64,000 nucleotides of DNA. Source: Streptococcus suis (lineage in GTDB: Bacteria; Bacillota; Bacilli; Lactobacillales; Streptococcaceae). The stretch's first letter is position 1; each line of letters opens with the position of its first letter. A model generated the notes under the pieces. That model had not been told where the DNA came from. It did not search any database and saw nothing but the letters and a program-made list of their open reading frames with translations. Positions 47,741 to 55,811 of this stretch are shown here, piece by piece. Location: contig NZ_JAMWEL010000005.1 in NCBI RefSeq assembly GCF_024509555.1, forward strand, positions 1 through 64,000. The letters are read 5' to 3'. The translations under genes were made by a program, and so were the position numbers.

Positions 47741-47790
47741 ATTATTGTTTTATGATAATATTATCTGTAAAATTATTATAAAACAATAAT
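47741..47790. promoter_or_regulatory. 19-bp inverted repeat upstream of the DUF2975-HTH pair
   Basis: Arms attattgttttatgataat (47741-47759) and attattataaaacaataat (47772-47790) pair at 18 of 19 positions around a 12-nt spacer. It lies 16 nt or more upstream of the DUF2975 start codon, over the promoter region. Probable operator of the HTH protein. Confidence 0.65.
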
Positions 47791-47830
47791 TTTTAAAATG
47801 CAAGCGTTTTTTTAAAAAAAGAATAATAAG

Positions 47831-47853
47831 AAAACCGCCAAGTAGCTGGCGGC
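47831..47853 (-). terminator. Terminator of the P-type ATPase gene
   Basis: On the minus strand gccgcca and tggcggttttc form the stem, with a 6-nt loop and T tail. Confidence 0.8.
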
Positions 47854-47859
47854 TCTCTG

Positions 47860-49728
47860 CTATTTAAAATACAAGAGTCTCAATCCGTTGAGAATGACCA
47901 AAATCGTTGATCCTTCGTGGCCCACCACACCGAGTGGGAGGTTGATAGACTGGAAGAGGTTGGAAATGATAAGAAGGGCAATGACAGATAGGGCAAAGAT
48001 AATGTTTTGCTTGATGATGCCCCGCATTTTCTTAGAGAGACGAATGGAGTAAGGAATTCTCGTCAGGTCCTCCATGAGCACGATGTCAGCTGACTCCATA
48101 GCGATGTCCGTTCCGCTTCCCATAGCATAGCTGACATTGGCTTGAGCTAGGGCGGGAGCATCGTTGATACCGTCGCCCACCATGCCGACAGACGCAAACT
48201 CGGTTTGCAGTTCTTGGATAACAGCAGCCTTATCCGTTGGCAGACAGTTGGCAATGACCCGATCAATGCCGACCTGACTCGCCACGTAACGAGCCGTCTT
48301 TTCTTGGTCACCTGTCAAGAGAATTGGTGTCACGCCCATCTCTTTCAATTGGGCAATCAGCTGCTTGCTCTCAGGTTTCAAACTATCTTCCACCATAAAA
48401 ATCGCCACAAGGAAATCATTTTGGCTGACATAGACCAGGGTTTTCCCAGTGCTTTCCGCCTCATCGATCTGTGCAACTAAGTCTGCAGACAGGGGACTAA
48501 CCAAGCTATCTACCACAAAGCCCGCCTTACCGATTTTCCAGCTGTCGTCCTGATAGCCTGCCACCAAGCCTTTTCCGGTCACGTCTTCTAGGCTTTGGAG
48601 GGTAATAGCAGAGCTGTCAGCCGTATAGGTCATGAGAGCCTGAGCGATTGGGTGGCTTGATTGTTTTTCAACTGCCTGAACAACCTGTTTGATAAGCTCC
48701 TCATCGCCAAGATAGGTCACTCCTACAACCTCAGGTTTACCAATGGTTAGGGTACCCGTCTTGTCAAAGACGATGGCTTCTAGATTGGCGATGTTATCCG
48801 CAATGTCACCGCCCTTGATAATCATACCCTTGCGTGCCGCACGGCTGATGGCAGAAAGTGTCGCCGGTGAAGAAGAAGCTACAAGTGCACAAGGAGAAGC
48901 GATGGTCAAGAGAATCATGCCACGGTAGAAGGCAGTCAACCAGTCCCAACCCAGAACAAAATGAGCAAAGAGGATAAAGAGTGGTACCACCACCAAGACA
49001 ACCTTGACATAGGTATCTTCCATATTTTCAATGAAAGTCGCTGTTTTTGATTTGGATTCTTGGGCGTTTTCAACCATTTGGACGATTTTATCGAATAGGG
49101 CATCGCCTTTTTCAGCTGTAACTTGAACAGTCACAGTTGGACCTTGGTTAATGGTTCCGCCGATAACAGCAGCGCCAGCCATTTTCTCAGCAGGGAGCGG
49201 CTCGCCTGTAATCATGGATTCGTCAAAGATGGATTGCGGACTGATGAGGGTAGCATCTAGTGGTACCGTATCCCCCTTGCGAACTTGCAAGAGGTCATCG
49301 ATGCGAATGGCTGCGGTATCTAAGACAGTAATGTCACCGTTTTCCTCGATTTTGCGAGCCGTTGGAGGCGTCATGTTCATCAGAGCAGCGATAGCGTTTT
49401 TACTTTTCTCCATGGCTAATTCTTCCAGAGTAGAAGAAAGGGAGAAGATGAAGATGAGCAGGGCTCCTTCCATCCAGTAGCCGATGAGGCCAGAGCCGAT
49501 AGCAGCCAAAATCATAAGCAGGTCAACAGACAGGTGCTTGTCCACAAATAATTCTGTCAGACCTTCCTTGGCAGACTGGTAGCCACCGATGATAAAGGCT
49601 GAAATGAAGAGGATGGGTGCCCATCCTTGTTCGGTCTGTAGTAGGATTATCCCTACCAGGATAAATACTAGGCAGACAGCAGTTGTGATAATGTGACTAT
49701 ACTGTTTAAATTGTTGTGTCAGTGTCAT
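47860..49728 (-). CDS. pmtA: P1B-4-type metal-efflux ATPase (PmtA-like)
   Basis: A 622-aa heavy-metal P-type ATPase without an N-terminal metal-binding domain. The membrane motif is SPCAL rather than CPC, and the C-terminal membrane helix has HEGST; both define the P1B-4 class that exports Fe(II) and Co(II). Also seen are TGEP, the phosphorylation site DKTGTLT and the hinge GDGINDAPA. PerR boxes upstream and perR next door match the PerR-regulated pump PmtA known in streptococci. Metal is inferred from class and context. Confidence 0.9.
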   Translation of the reverse strand: MTLTQQFKQYSHIITTAVCLVFILVGIILLQTEQGWAPILFISAFIIGGYQSAKEGLTELFVDKHLSVDLLMILAAIGSGLIGYWMEGALLIFIFSLSSTLEELAMEKSKNAIAALMNMTPPTARKIEENGDITVLDTAAIRIDDLLQVRKGDTVPLDATLISPQSIFDESMITGEPLPAEKMAGAAVIGGTINQGPTVTVQVTAEKGDALFDKIVQMVENAQESKSKTATFIENMEDTYVKVVLVVVPLFILFAHFVLGWDWLTAFYRGMILLTIASPCALVASSSPATLSAISRAARKGMIIKGGDIADNIANLEAIVFDKTGTLTIGKPEVVGVTYLGDEELIKQVVQAVEKQSSHPIAQALMTYTADSSAITLQSLEDVTGKGLVAGYQDDSWKIGKAGFVVDSLVSPLSADLVAQIDEAESTGKTLVYVSQNDFLVAIFMVEDSLKPESKQLIAQLKEMGVTPILLTGDQEKTARYVASQVGIDRVIANCLPTDKAAVIQELQTEFASVGMVGDGINDAPALAQANVSYAMGSGTDIAMESADIVLMEDLTRIPYSIRLSKKMRGIIKQNIIFALSVIALLIISNLFQSINLPLGVVGHEGSTILVILNGLRLLYFK

Positions 49729-49762
49729 AAATCATTCCTCGAAATATCTTTCTATGGTTTAA

Positions 49763-49777
49763 TTATAACAATTATAA
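49763..49777. promoter_or_regulatory. PerR box 1 upstream of the ATPase gene
   Basis: TTATAACAATTATAA fits the PerR consensus TTAnAAnnATTnTAA exactly, 35 nt upstream of the start codon (minus-strand gene). Confidence 0.8.
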
Positions 49778-49795
49778 ATAGAATGTCAAGTTTAA

Positions 49796-49810
49796 TTATA
49801 ATAATTCTAA
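49796..49810. promoter_or_regulatory. PerR box 2 upstream of the ATPase gene
   Basis: TTATAATAATTCTAA also fits the PerR consensus exactly. Its start is 33 bp from box 1, about three helical turns, so two dimers could bind on one face. Confidence 0.8.
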
Positions 49811-49840
49811 ATAAGATTTTTCAGACAATTCCAAGGAAAG

Positions 49841-49865
49841 AAAAAAGAGCGAATTAATTCGCTCT
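49841..49865 (-). terminator. Terminator of perR
   Basis: On the minus strand, arms AGAGCGAA and TTCGCTCT with a 4-nt loop and a T6 tail. Confidence 0.82.
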
Positions 49866-49866
49866 G

Positions 49867-50325
49867 CTATTCTATATTAGATTGGCACTCAGGACAGATA
49901 CCATAGATAGCTAGGACCTCTTTTGTGACCTTGTAACCTGTCTGGTCTTGGGCTTCTTTTTTCAGACTAGGTAGTTCGATATCCATAAAGTCTGTAATTT
50001 TTCCGCACACTTCACAAATGATATTGAGGTGATCATGGCCCATAAAGTCATAATAGGTCGTATTATCATTGGTACGTTTGATTTCTGTGACAAATCCTTC
50101 TTCCAACAGAAGTTTCAGATTGTTGTAAACAGTAGCTAGGCTCATTCCTGGGTAGTCTGGTAGAAGATCTTGGTAAATCATCTCAGCACTCGGGTGGTCA
50201 TCACTTTCTATGATGTAGGCTACAACAGCCTTACGTGTCGAAGTGATACGCACTCCTTTTTCCTTAAGGTGCTGGATGACGTGGTCGAAATCCGCTTGAT
50301 GGTCACTACTATGATGGTGGGTCAT
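49867..50325 (-). CDS. perR: Peroxide regulator PerR, Fur family
   Basis: A 152-aa Fur-family repressor that senses peroxide through metal-catalysed oxidation. The winged helix (SLATVYNNLKLLLEEGFV) precedes the His-rich regulatory site (HDHLNIICEVCGKI), and a second CPEC pair at the C terminus with the first CEVC forms the structural zinc site. The ATG at 50325 has AAAGGAGGG upstream. PerR boxes lie before this gene and the pump gene. Some S. suis papers call the same protein Zur; context favours PerR. Confidence 0.88.
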   Translation of the reverse strand: MTHHHSSDHQADFDHVIQHLKEKGVRITSTRKAVVAYIIESDDHPSAEMIYQDLLPDYPGMSLATVYNNLKLLLEEGFVTEIKRTNDNTTYYDFMGHDHLNIICEVCGKITDFMDIELPSLKKEAQDQTGYKVTKEVLAIYGICPECQSNIE

Positions 50326-50349
50326 GCTTCCCTCCTTTCTACGATGTAA

Positions 50350-50364
50350 TAATAACAATTCTAA
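50350..50364. promoter_or_regulatory. PerR-like box upstream of perR
   Basis: TAATAACAATTCTAA matches TTAnAAnnATTnTAA with one mismatch, 25 nt before the perR start codon. Autoregulation is likely. Confidence 0.6.
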
Positions 50365-50482
50365 ATTTCAATTCCTGCTTTCATTATAGTGTATTTTCTT
50401 AGCTCTGTCAATCTAATAGGAGGGTAGGTATCTGTGCTAGGACAGTTGTTGTTTTATAGGCTTGTTTTTCTAAGTTTGCTTG

Positions 50483-50497
50483 TGCTACAATCAGAAC
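50483..50497 (+). promoter_or_regulatory. truA extended -10 abutting the start codon
   Basis: TGCTACAAT (TGn plus TACAAT at 50486-50491) is followed by 6 nt and then ATG at 50498. A TTGTTT -35 lies 18 bp upstream. The mRNA is expected to begin at or next to the start codon; no Shine-Dalgarno is present. Confidence 0.6.
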
Positions 50498-51247
50498 ATG
50501 ACACGATATAAGGCAATTATTTCCTACGACGGCCATGATTTTTCTGGTTTTCAGCGCCAGCCCCATGCCCGTACGGTTCAGGAAGAAATCGAAAAAACGT
50601 TAGTAAGATTGAACAGCGGCCAGCCAGTAACCGTTCATGGAGCAGGTCGGACGGACGCAGGAGTGCACGCTTATGGTCAGGTGATTCACTTTGACTTGGC
50701 TGGCAGTCGAGATGCTGAGAAGCTCCGCTTTGCTCTTGATACTCAAACACCTGAGGATATTGATGTGGTCAGTGTGGAGCAGGTAGCGGATGATTTTCAT
50801 TGCCGCTATGCCAAGCACAGCAAGACCTACGAGTTTTTGGTGGACATTGGTCGACCCAAGAATCCCATGATGCGACACTATGCGACCTTTTATCCCTATG
50901 ATTTGGACTTGAGTTTGATAGAAGAAGCCATTCAGGACTTGGTGGGGACCCATGATTTTACAGGCTTTACGGCTTCGGGGACCTCGGTTGAAGACAAGGT
51001 GCGGACCATTACGGCGGCGACTATGGAATACGACCAGCGGCGGCAGTTTTTGATTTTTACCTTTTCAGGCAACGGTTTTTTGTACAAGCAGGTGCGGAAT
51101 ATGGTGGGGACCCTGCTGAAAATTGGCAATGGTCGCATGCCTGTGGGGCAGATTAAGCGGATTTTGGCAGAAAAGGATCGTGGTTTGGCGGGTCCGACTG
51201 CGGCAGGCAACGGCCTCTATCTAAAGGAGATTATCTATGAAGACTAG
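50498..51247 (+). CDS. truA: tRNA pseudouridine synthase A
   Basis: Makes pseudouridine at positions 38-40 of the tRNA anticodon stem. It is 249 aa; the catalytic Asp is in [15 protein letters not shown]. The start at 50498 follows the promoter by only 6 nt (see the promoter entry); the frame from 50480 would begin inside the promoter. It overlaps the kinase gene by 11 nt. Confidence 0.94.
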   Translation: MTRYKAIISYDGHDFSGFQRQPHARTVQEEIEKTLVRLNSGQPVTVHGAGRTDAGVHAYGQVIHFDLAGSRDAEKLRFALDTQTPEDIDVVSVEQVADDFHCRYAKHSKTYEFLVDIGRPKNPMMRHYATFYPYDLDLSLIEEAIQDLVGTHDFTGFTASGTSVEDKVRTITAATMEYDQRRQFLIFTFSGNGFLYKQVRNMVGTLLKIGNGRMPVGQIKRILAEKDRGLAGPTAAGNGLYLKEIIYED

Positions 51248-51998
51248 GTACATTTTGGCTCTTTCGGGCAACGATATTTTCAGCGGTGGGGGTCTTCATG
51301 CGGATCTGACGACCTACGCTGTCCACAAGCTGCATGGGTTTGTGGCGGTGACTTGCTTGACAGCTCTGACCGACAAGGGCTTTGAGGTCATTCCGACGGA
51401 GGCTGCGGTGTTTGCCCAGCAACTGACTAGTTTGAAGGATGTGCCCTTTTCTGCGATTAAGATTGGCTTGCTTCCCTCTGTGGAAATAGCAGAGCAGGCT
51501 TTGGAGTTTATCAAGACTCACCAGGAGATTCCTGTGGTCTTGGATCCAGTCTTGGTCTGCAAGGAAACGCATGATACTGAGGTCAGCCAGTTGCGAGATG
51601 AACTCTTGAAGTTCCTTCCCTATGTCAGCATGATCACGCCAAATCTGGCAGAAGCTCAGCTATTGCTCCAAAAGGATATCAAAACGGTGGAAGAGATGAA
51701 GCAGGCGGCAGTGACCTTGTATGACTTGGGAGCCAAGGCGGTGGTCATCAAGGGAGGCAATCGTCTGGGTGGCTCAGAGGCGATCGATGTTTTCTACGAC
51801 GGTCAGGAAGTGGTGGTGCTCCAGTCGCCTCTGCTGTCAGAAAACAATGTGGGGGCAGGCTGTACCTTTGCGTCCAGCATTGCCAGTCAGCTTTTGCTGG
51901 GAAGAGAACCATTCGAGGCGGTCAGGCTGTCCAAGGACTTTGTTCATGCGGCGATTGAAAAATCAGATGATTACGGGGTGATTCAATATGAGAAATAA
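51237..51998 (+). CDS. ThiD/PdxK-type kinase (hydroxymethylpyrimidine or pyridoxal)
   Basis: A 253-aa ribokinase-fold kinase. The N-terminal [16 protein letters not shown] replaces the usual AGSDSSGGAGIQADL, and the C-terminal [17 protein letters not shown] holds the anion hole and catalytic position, but with Cys where many have Asp-Thr. It could phosphorylate hydroxymethylpyrimidine or pyridoxal. The ECF S component directly downstream (11-nt overlap) suggests vitamin salvage. Confidence 0.82.
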   Translation: MKTRYILALSGNDIFSGGGLHADLTTYAVHKLHGFVAVTCLTALTDKGFEVIPTEAAVFAQQLTSLKDVPFSAIKIGLLPSVEIAEQALEFIKTHQEIPVVLDPVLVCKETHDTEVSQLRDELLKFLPYVSMITPNLAEAQLLLQKDIKTVEEMKQAAVTLYDLGAKAVVIKGGNRLGGSEAIDVFYDGQEVVVLQSPLLSENNVGAGCTFASSIASQLLLGREPFEAVRLSKDFVHAAIEKSDDYGVIQYEK

Positions 51999-52467
51999 GA
52001 AAACACAAGAATTAGTATTATTAGCCATCTTAACAGCCTTGACCTTGGTCTTGGCCCATGTTCATGTGCCGACCCTATCCGGCTTTGTCACACTCTTGGA
52101 TGTGGGTGTCTTCTTTACGGCCTTTTACTTGGGCAAGAAAGAAGGAGCCATTGTTGGCGGTTTGGCAGGGCTCTTGATTGATTTCTTGCTGGGCTATCCC
52201 CAGTGGGCATTCTTTAGTCTAGTATTCCACGGGGCTCAGGGTTATTTTGCGGGTTGGACAGGCAAGAAACGGATTCTCGGTCTAGTCTTGGCGACGCTCT
52301 CTATGGTTGGGGGCTACTACCTGGCATCTCGGATTTATTTTAATGACCTCAAAGCCATTGAAAGTGTTTTTGGCAATAGCATGCAAAATTTTGTCGGTAT
52401 GGGCTTGGGATTTGCCTTGGTCAAATTAGTAGAGAAAAGTGGAGCTATTGGCTATGTCACTCGATAA
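51988..52467 (+). CDS. ECF transporter S component
   Basis: A 159-aa membrane protein with five or six hydrophobic segments and the [16 protein letters not shown] opening typical of ECF S proteins that use shared EcfAAT energising units. Vitamin class is not certain: because it overlaps a ThiD/PdxK-type kinase gene, a pyrimidine moiety of thiamine or a B6 vitamer is the best guess. Confidence 0.82.
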   Translation: MRNKKTQELVLLAILTALTLVLAHVHVPTLSGFVTLLDVGVFFTAFYLGKKEGAIVGGLAGLLIDFLLGYPQWAFFSLVFHGAQGYFAGWTGKKRILGLVLATLSMVGGYYLASRIYFNDLKAIESVFGNSMQNFVGMGLGFALVKLVEKSGAIGYVTR

Positions 52468-53017
52468 AATCAAAGTTCAAACCCAGCAAGTTGTGCAAGA
52501 AGTCCTAGAACTCAGCAATCTTCAAAAGGGACAGATATTTGTCCTTGGATTGTCTTCTAGTGAAGTGTTTGGGGGGCATATTGGTAAAAATTCTAGTCTG
52601 GAAGTCGGTGAGGTGGTTGTTGAAACTATCTTGGAAATTCTGGAGCCAAAAGGTATTTTTCTAGCTGTCCAAGGCTGCGAACACCTCAATCGTGCCTTGG
52701 TGGTGGAGCGGGAATTGGCAATCCAGAAGGACCTGGAAATAGTCAATGTTTTGCCCACCCTTCATGCAGGTGGTTCTGGACAGTTGGCGGCCTTCAAGTA
52801 TATGAAGGATCCGGTGGAAGTCGAGTTTATCACTGCTCAGGCTGGTGTGGATATCGGCGACACAGCTATTGGCATGCACATCAAGCACGTCCAAGTGCCC
52901 ATCAGACCTAGTCTGCGTGAGATTGGTCAGGCCCATGTCACCGCTCTCGCCAGTCGACCCAAACTAATCGGCGGAGCTCGTGCGGCTTATCAGGAAGATA
53001 AGATACGGAAGAATTAG
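52454..53017 (+). CDS. TIGR01440 family protein (YwlG-like)
   Basis: A 187-aa protein of the TIGR01440/DUF436 family. Marks are [35 protein letters not shown] and GGSGQLAAF. Function is unknown. The ATG at 52454 has ggag upstream and overlaps the ECF gene by 14 nt. Last gene of the truA operon. Confidence 0.88.
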   Translation: MSLDKIKVQTQQVVQEVLELSNLQKGQIFVLGLSSSEVFGGHIGKNSSLEVGEVVVETILEILEPKGIFLAVQGCEHLNRALVVERELAIQKDLEIVNVLPTLHAGGSGQLAAFKYMKDPVEVEFITAQAGVDIGDTAIGMHIKHVQVPIRPSLREIGQAHVTALASRPKLIGGARAAYQEDKIRKN

Positions 53018-53054
53018 GAGGCTGGGAAAAATTCCTTGCCTCCTTAGTTTTTTT
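53016..53054 (+). terminator. Terminator of the truA operon
   Basis: Arms aggaggc and gcctcct, 15-nt loop, then a T7 run. Confidence 0.78.
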
Positions 53055-53312
53055 CAATAGTTAAACTTGACGCAGTGGTTGAGTGGCTTTAACAGTCCAG
53101 TGGACTGTTAAAGGTTGGAGATAAGATTTGCACAGCAAATCTCAGCAATTCGTGTTTTACACTCCAAATCTGGCCTCTACGGCTGACGCGAACAAAATTC
53201 GCTCTATTTCCAACCTCCAAAGGTTCCCCAAACCTTTGGAGCTGTGCGGGGGTGGGACGATAAAATCGCCCCCTGCGGGTTACCGATTTTTGTCCCACTC
53301 CCTTTTTTGAGC
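53055..53312. repeat. Intergenic repeat block (copy B) with long hairpin
   Basis: No gene. In order: hairpin aacagtcc-agt-ggactgtt; AAAGGTTGGAGATAAGATT (53110-53128, identical to 46927-46945); the 56-nt segment 53188-53243 shared with 33207-33262; and a long imperfect hairpin ggtgggacgataaaatcg / cgatttttgtcccac (53251-53299) with a T tail that may act as a terminator. Confidence 0.7.
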
Positions 53313-53319
53313 CAAATCC

Positions 53320-53348
53320 TTGCCAAGAGGTCTGGCTTGTGTTAAACT
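53320..53348 (+). promoter_or_regulatory. Promoter of the EthD-like gene
   Basis: TTGCCA (53320-53325), 17-bp spacer, TAAACT (53343-53348). The Rrf2-type palindrome begins at the next base. Confidence 0.68.
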
Positions 53349-53373
53349 TGTTCCTGTAAATGATACAAGAACA
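53349..53373. promoter_or_regulatory. Palindromic operator, site 1 (EthD-like gene)
   Basis: Arms TGTTCCTGTA and TACAAGAACA (9 of 10 pair) around aatga. It starts directly after the -10 and so covers the transcription start. Same element as at 54235. Confidence 0.78.
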
Positions 53374-53387
53374 AAAAGGAGAAAAAT

Positions 53388-54152
53388 ATGACAAAAGGAT
53401 ACCAACAACAATTTTCATTGTCCATTTTATTATGGATGCGTCAGGATAAAGTACGCCAAGAGGGGATGGACTACTGGAGTGGCGGGCACGCACAGATTAT
53501 TGCAGCTTCACCGGGTCTATTAGAATACCGCCAGCAACATTTGAGTGCGACAGAACATAGTTTTTGGCCGAAAGCGACAGGATTGGAAACGGCTGTTCCA
53601 GAAGACCGTCGGATTGATGGTATTGCGGAAGTAACCTATCAAAAGTTATTGGCACCAATAGGCGGTCGCCGTCAGACGGCTCTTACCTTTGAAGATGAGG
53701 TCAATGTTTTCCGTCGGACCTTGATGCACATGGGCTTCCCATTTTCATCACGTTGGTATCATACTAGCACACAGGCCCAAACCCAACTGCGTGATGTCCT
53801 TTACTTCCGTCGCAAAGATGGTGTGAAGAGCGGTAGCTTCAAAACATTTGTTCAAGATGGACTAGCCAGTCAACTGGCTACAATCTCTGGTGTAACGGAA
53901 GTACGGACACAGGTCTATCTTCCTTGGAATAAAGCGACTTGGAATACTCCAAATGTTGCCCATGACAATCCTAAAGAAGCCCATCTTCATTCCTCTATCA
54001 TCCTAGGTTTTGCGGATCAGGCGGCAAGAGAGGCCTTCTATGCCAACCTAGCTCCGCAGTTGAATGCAGAAGTGGTGCAATACGCCTCAGCAGTCCACGC
54101 CTATCATATAGAAAAAACCTTGCCTTTCGTCCTAGACGGCAAACGTATGTAA
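53388..54152 (+). CDS. EthD-like / dimeric alpha-beta barrel protein
   Basis: A 254-aa cytosolic protein. The N-terminal part (WMRQDKVRQEGMDYWSGGHA, then SPGLLEYRQQHL) resembles the EthD / dimeric alpha-beta barrel fold used by small monooxygenases and stress proteins; the C-terminal half may be a second such unit. Catalytic activity is not certain. It is a single-gene unit with the same palindrome as the Rrf2 gene, so the two are co-regulated. Confidence 0.62.
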   Translation: MTKGYQQQFSLSILLWMRQDKVRQEGMDYWSGGHAQIIAASPGLLEYRQQHLSATEHSFWPKATGLETAVPEDRRIDGIAEVTYQKLLAPIGGRRQTALTFEDEVNVFRRTLMHMGFPFSSRWYHTSTQAQTQLRDVLYFRRKDGVKSGSFKTFVQDGLASQLATISGVTEVRTQVYLPWNKATWNTPNVAHDNPKEAHLHSSIILGFADQAAREAFYANLAPQLNAEVVQYASAVHAYHIEKTLPFVLDGKRM

Positions 54153-54205
54153 GACAAGCGACTTCTTGGTCGAATGCTTTGTTTTAAAAAAATCAAGCAA
54201 AAGAC

Positions 54206-54234
54206 TTGCCAAGAAGTCTAGCTTATGATAAATT
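54206..54234 (+). promoter_or_regulatory. Promoter of the rrf2 gene
   Basis: TTGCCA (54206-54211), 17-bp spacer, TAAATT (54229-54234), laid out exactly as at 53320. Confidence 0.68.
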
Positions 54235-54259
54235 TGTTCTTGTAGTTGATACAAGAACA
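54235..54259. promoter_or_regulatory. Palindromic operator, site 2 (rrf2 gene)
   Basis: Perfect 10-bp arms TGTTCTTGTA and TACAAGAACA around gttga, directly after the -10. Autoregulatory site of the Rrf2 protein is the simplest reading. Confidence 0.82.
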
Positions 54260-54272
54260 CAAAGGAGACCGA

Positions 54273-54704
54273 ATGGATACAAAATTTTCAGTAGCCCTTC
54301 ATATTCTGACCATGATCAGTGAGAGCAAGGAAATACTTAGCTCGCAAGCCTTGGCTGAGAGCGTAGGCACAAATGCCAGCTACATCCGCAAGGTGATTGC
54401 ACTTTTGAAAAATGCAGGCTTAATCACTTCGCACCAAGGGCGATCAGGCTACCAATTGAGCAAGTCCCCTAAGGATATTAGCTTATTGGAAATCTATCTT
54501 GCGACGCAAGAAGTGGAGCATATTCGCCTATTTCAGATACACCAGAATGCCAATCTTTCTTGTCCAGTTGGGCAGCATATAGAAGGTGCAATGGTTCCCA
54601 TCTTTTCCAGCGTTGAACAAGAACTGGAAAATCAACTCAGTCGTCAATCCTTAGATAATGTGATTACTAATCTCTATCAATCCGCACAAGTAACCCGAAT
54701 CTGA
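54273..54704 (+). CDS. Rrf2 family regulator, single-cysteine type
   Basis: A 143-aa Rrf2 winged-helix regulator: ALAESVGTNASYIRKVIALL is the recognition region and GRSGYQLSKSPKDISLLEI the wing. Iron-sulfur members have three cysteines; here only Cys97 (NLSCPVG) is present, as in thiol- or electrophile-sensing members. The ATG at 54273 has aaaggaga upstream. The palindrome at its promoter, and copies at the flanking genes, point to control of the oxidoreductase operon next to it. Confidence 0.88.
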   Translation: MDTKFSVALHILTMISESKEILSSQALAESVGTNASYIRKVIALLKNAGLITSHQGRSGYQLSKSPKDISLLEIYLATQEVEHIRLFQIHQNANLSCPVGQHIEGAMVPIFSSVEQELENQLSRQSLDNVITNLYQSAQVTRI

Positions 54705-54732
54705 CCGAGGTCAGATTTTATAAAACCAAACA

Positions 54733-54757
54733 TAGACCTGTAAGTGATACAGGAACA
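54733..54757. promoter_or_regulatory. Palindromic operator, degenerate site 3 (quinone reductase operon)
   Basis: TAGACCTGTA and TACAGGAACA around agtga keep the core CCTGTA-n5-TACAGG (7 of 10 pair). It lies 27 nt before the next start codon, downstream of a possible tataaa -10 at 54719. Confidence 0.6.
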
Positions 54758-54783
54758 AACTAAAGAATAGAAAAGAGAACAAC

Positions 54784-55785
54784 ATGAAAGTAGCACAACA
54801 CACATCTTATAACAAAAACAATATCACCCTTAACCTTACAGAAATTGCTAAGCCACAAATCAAGCCTAACCAAGTCCTTGTCAAAGTGACCGCAGCAGGC
54901 GTTAATCCATTGGACAACATGATTTCACGCGGAGATGTGAAATTGATTGTCCCTTACAAATTGCCCCAAACAGCTGGAAATGAAGTAGTTGGAATCATCC
55001 AAGAAATCGGTGCAACTGTAACCAACTTTGCAGCAGGTAATCGTGTCTTCGGTCGTCTTCCGCTTGATAGTATCGGTGCTTTTGCTGAGTATGTAGCTGT
55101 TGACGCTCAGGCTCTTGCTAAGGTTCCTGCCTACTTGACAGATGAAGAAGCAGCTGCTGTACCTCTGACAGCCTTGACCATCATGCAGGCCCTTGACCTC
55201 ATGGGTGCTGAGGCAGGCAAGACCATCTTCATTTCTGGCGGAACTGGTGGCGTCGGTGGTATGGCTATTCCAATTGCCAAAGCTAAGGGCTTGACCGTTA
55301 TCACAAATGGTGATGGGGCAAGTGCAGACCGGGTGTTGTCATTGGGTGCAGACCAGTTTATCGATTATAAGACAGAAGATTACACCAAAACACTTAGCAA
55401 TGTTGACTATGTCTTGGACACACTTGGCGGTGCAGAAACGGAAAAACAAATGTCAATCATGAAAAAAGGTGGACAGCTGGTTTCCCTTCGTGCCATGCCA
55501 AATGGTGAATTTGCCAAACGCATGAATTTGCCAAAATGGAAACAAATCTTGTTTGGTCTAGCTGGTCGTTCATTTGACAAAATGGCGAAAAAATACGGTG
55601 TTCACTACCATTTCATTTTTGTAGAGAGCAACGGTCGCCAACTGCAAGAAGTAGCAGACATTTTCAGCAAGCTCGAAATTAAACCGTCTATCGATACCGT
55701 TTATCCATTTGAAGAAGTCAACGCAGCACTTGATAAGGTTGCCAACGGTCGTTCACGCGGAAAAACCGTCCTCAGTTTCAACTAA
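54784..55785 (+). CDS. NADP-dependent quinone oxidoreductase-like (MDR family)
   Basis: A 333-aa medium-chain dehydrogenase/reductase of the zeta-crystallin / quinone oxidoreductase branch. The cofactor loop is SGGTGGVGGM (151-160). The zinc ligands of alcohol dehydrogenases are absent. Reduction of quinones or enones with NADPH is inferred. First gene of a four-gene operon with a hydrolase, an SDR and a flavin oxidoreductase. Confidence 0.86.
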   Translation: MKVAQHTSYNKNNITLNLTEIAKPQIKPNQVLVKVTAAGVNPLDNMISRGDVKLIVPYKLPQTAGNEVVGIIQEIGATVTNFAAGNRVFGRLPLDSIGAFAEYVAVDAQALAKVPAYLTDEEAAAVPLTALTIMQALDLMGAEAGKTIFISGGTGGVGGMAIPIAKAKGLTVITNGDGASADRVLSLGADQFIDYKTEDYTKTLSNVDYVLDTLGGAETEKQMSIMKKGGQLVSLRAMPNGEFAKRMNLPKWKQILFGLAGRSFDKMAKKYGVHYHFIFVESNGRQLQEVADIFSKLEIKPSIDTVYPFEEVNAALDKVANGRSRGKTVLSFN

Positions 55786-55811
55786 GACAATAAGATATAC
55801 AAGGAATCATC

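Noticed and set aside
53089..53493. A 134-codon minus-strand frame over the repeat block and the EthD-like start
   Set aside because: It reads across a repeat, a terminator-like hairpin and a promoter; no family seen.
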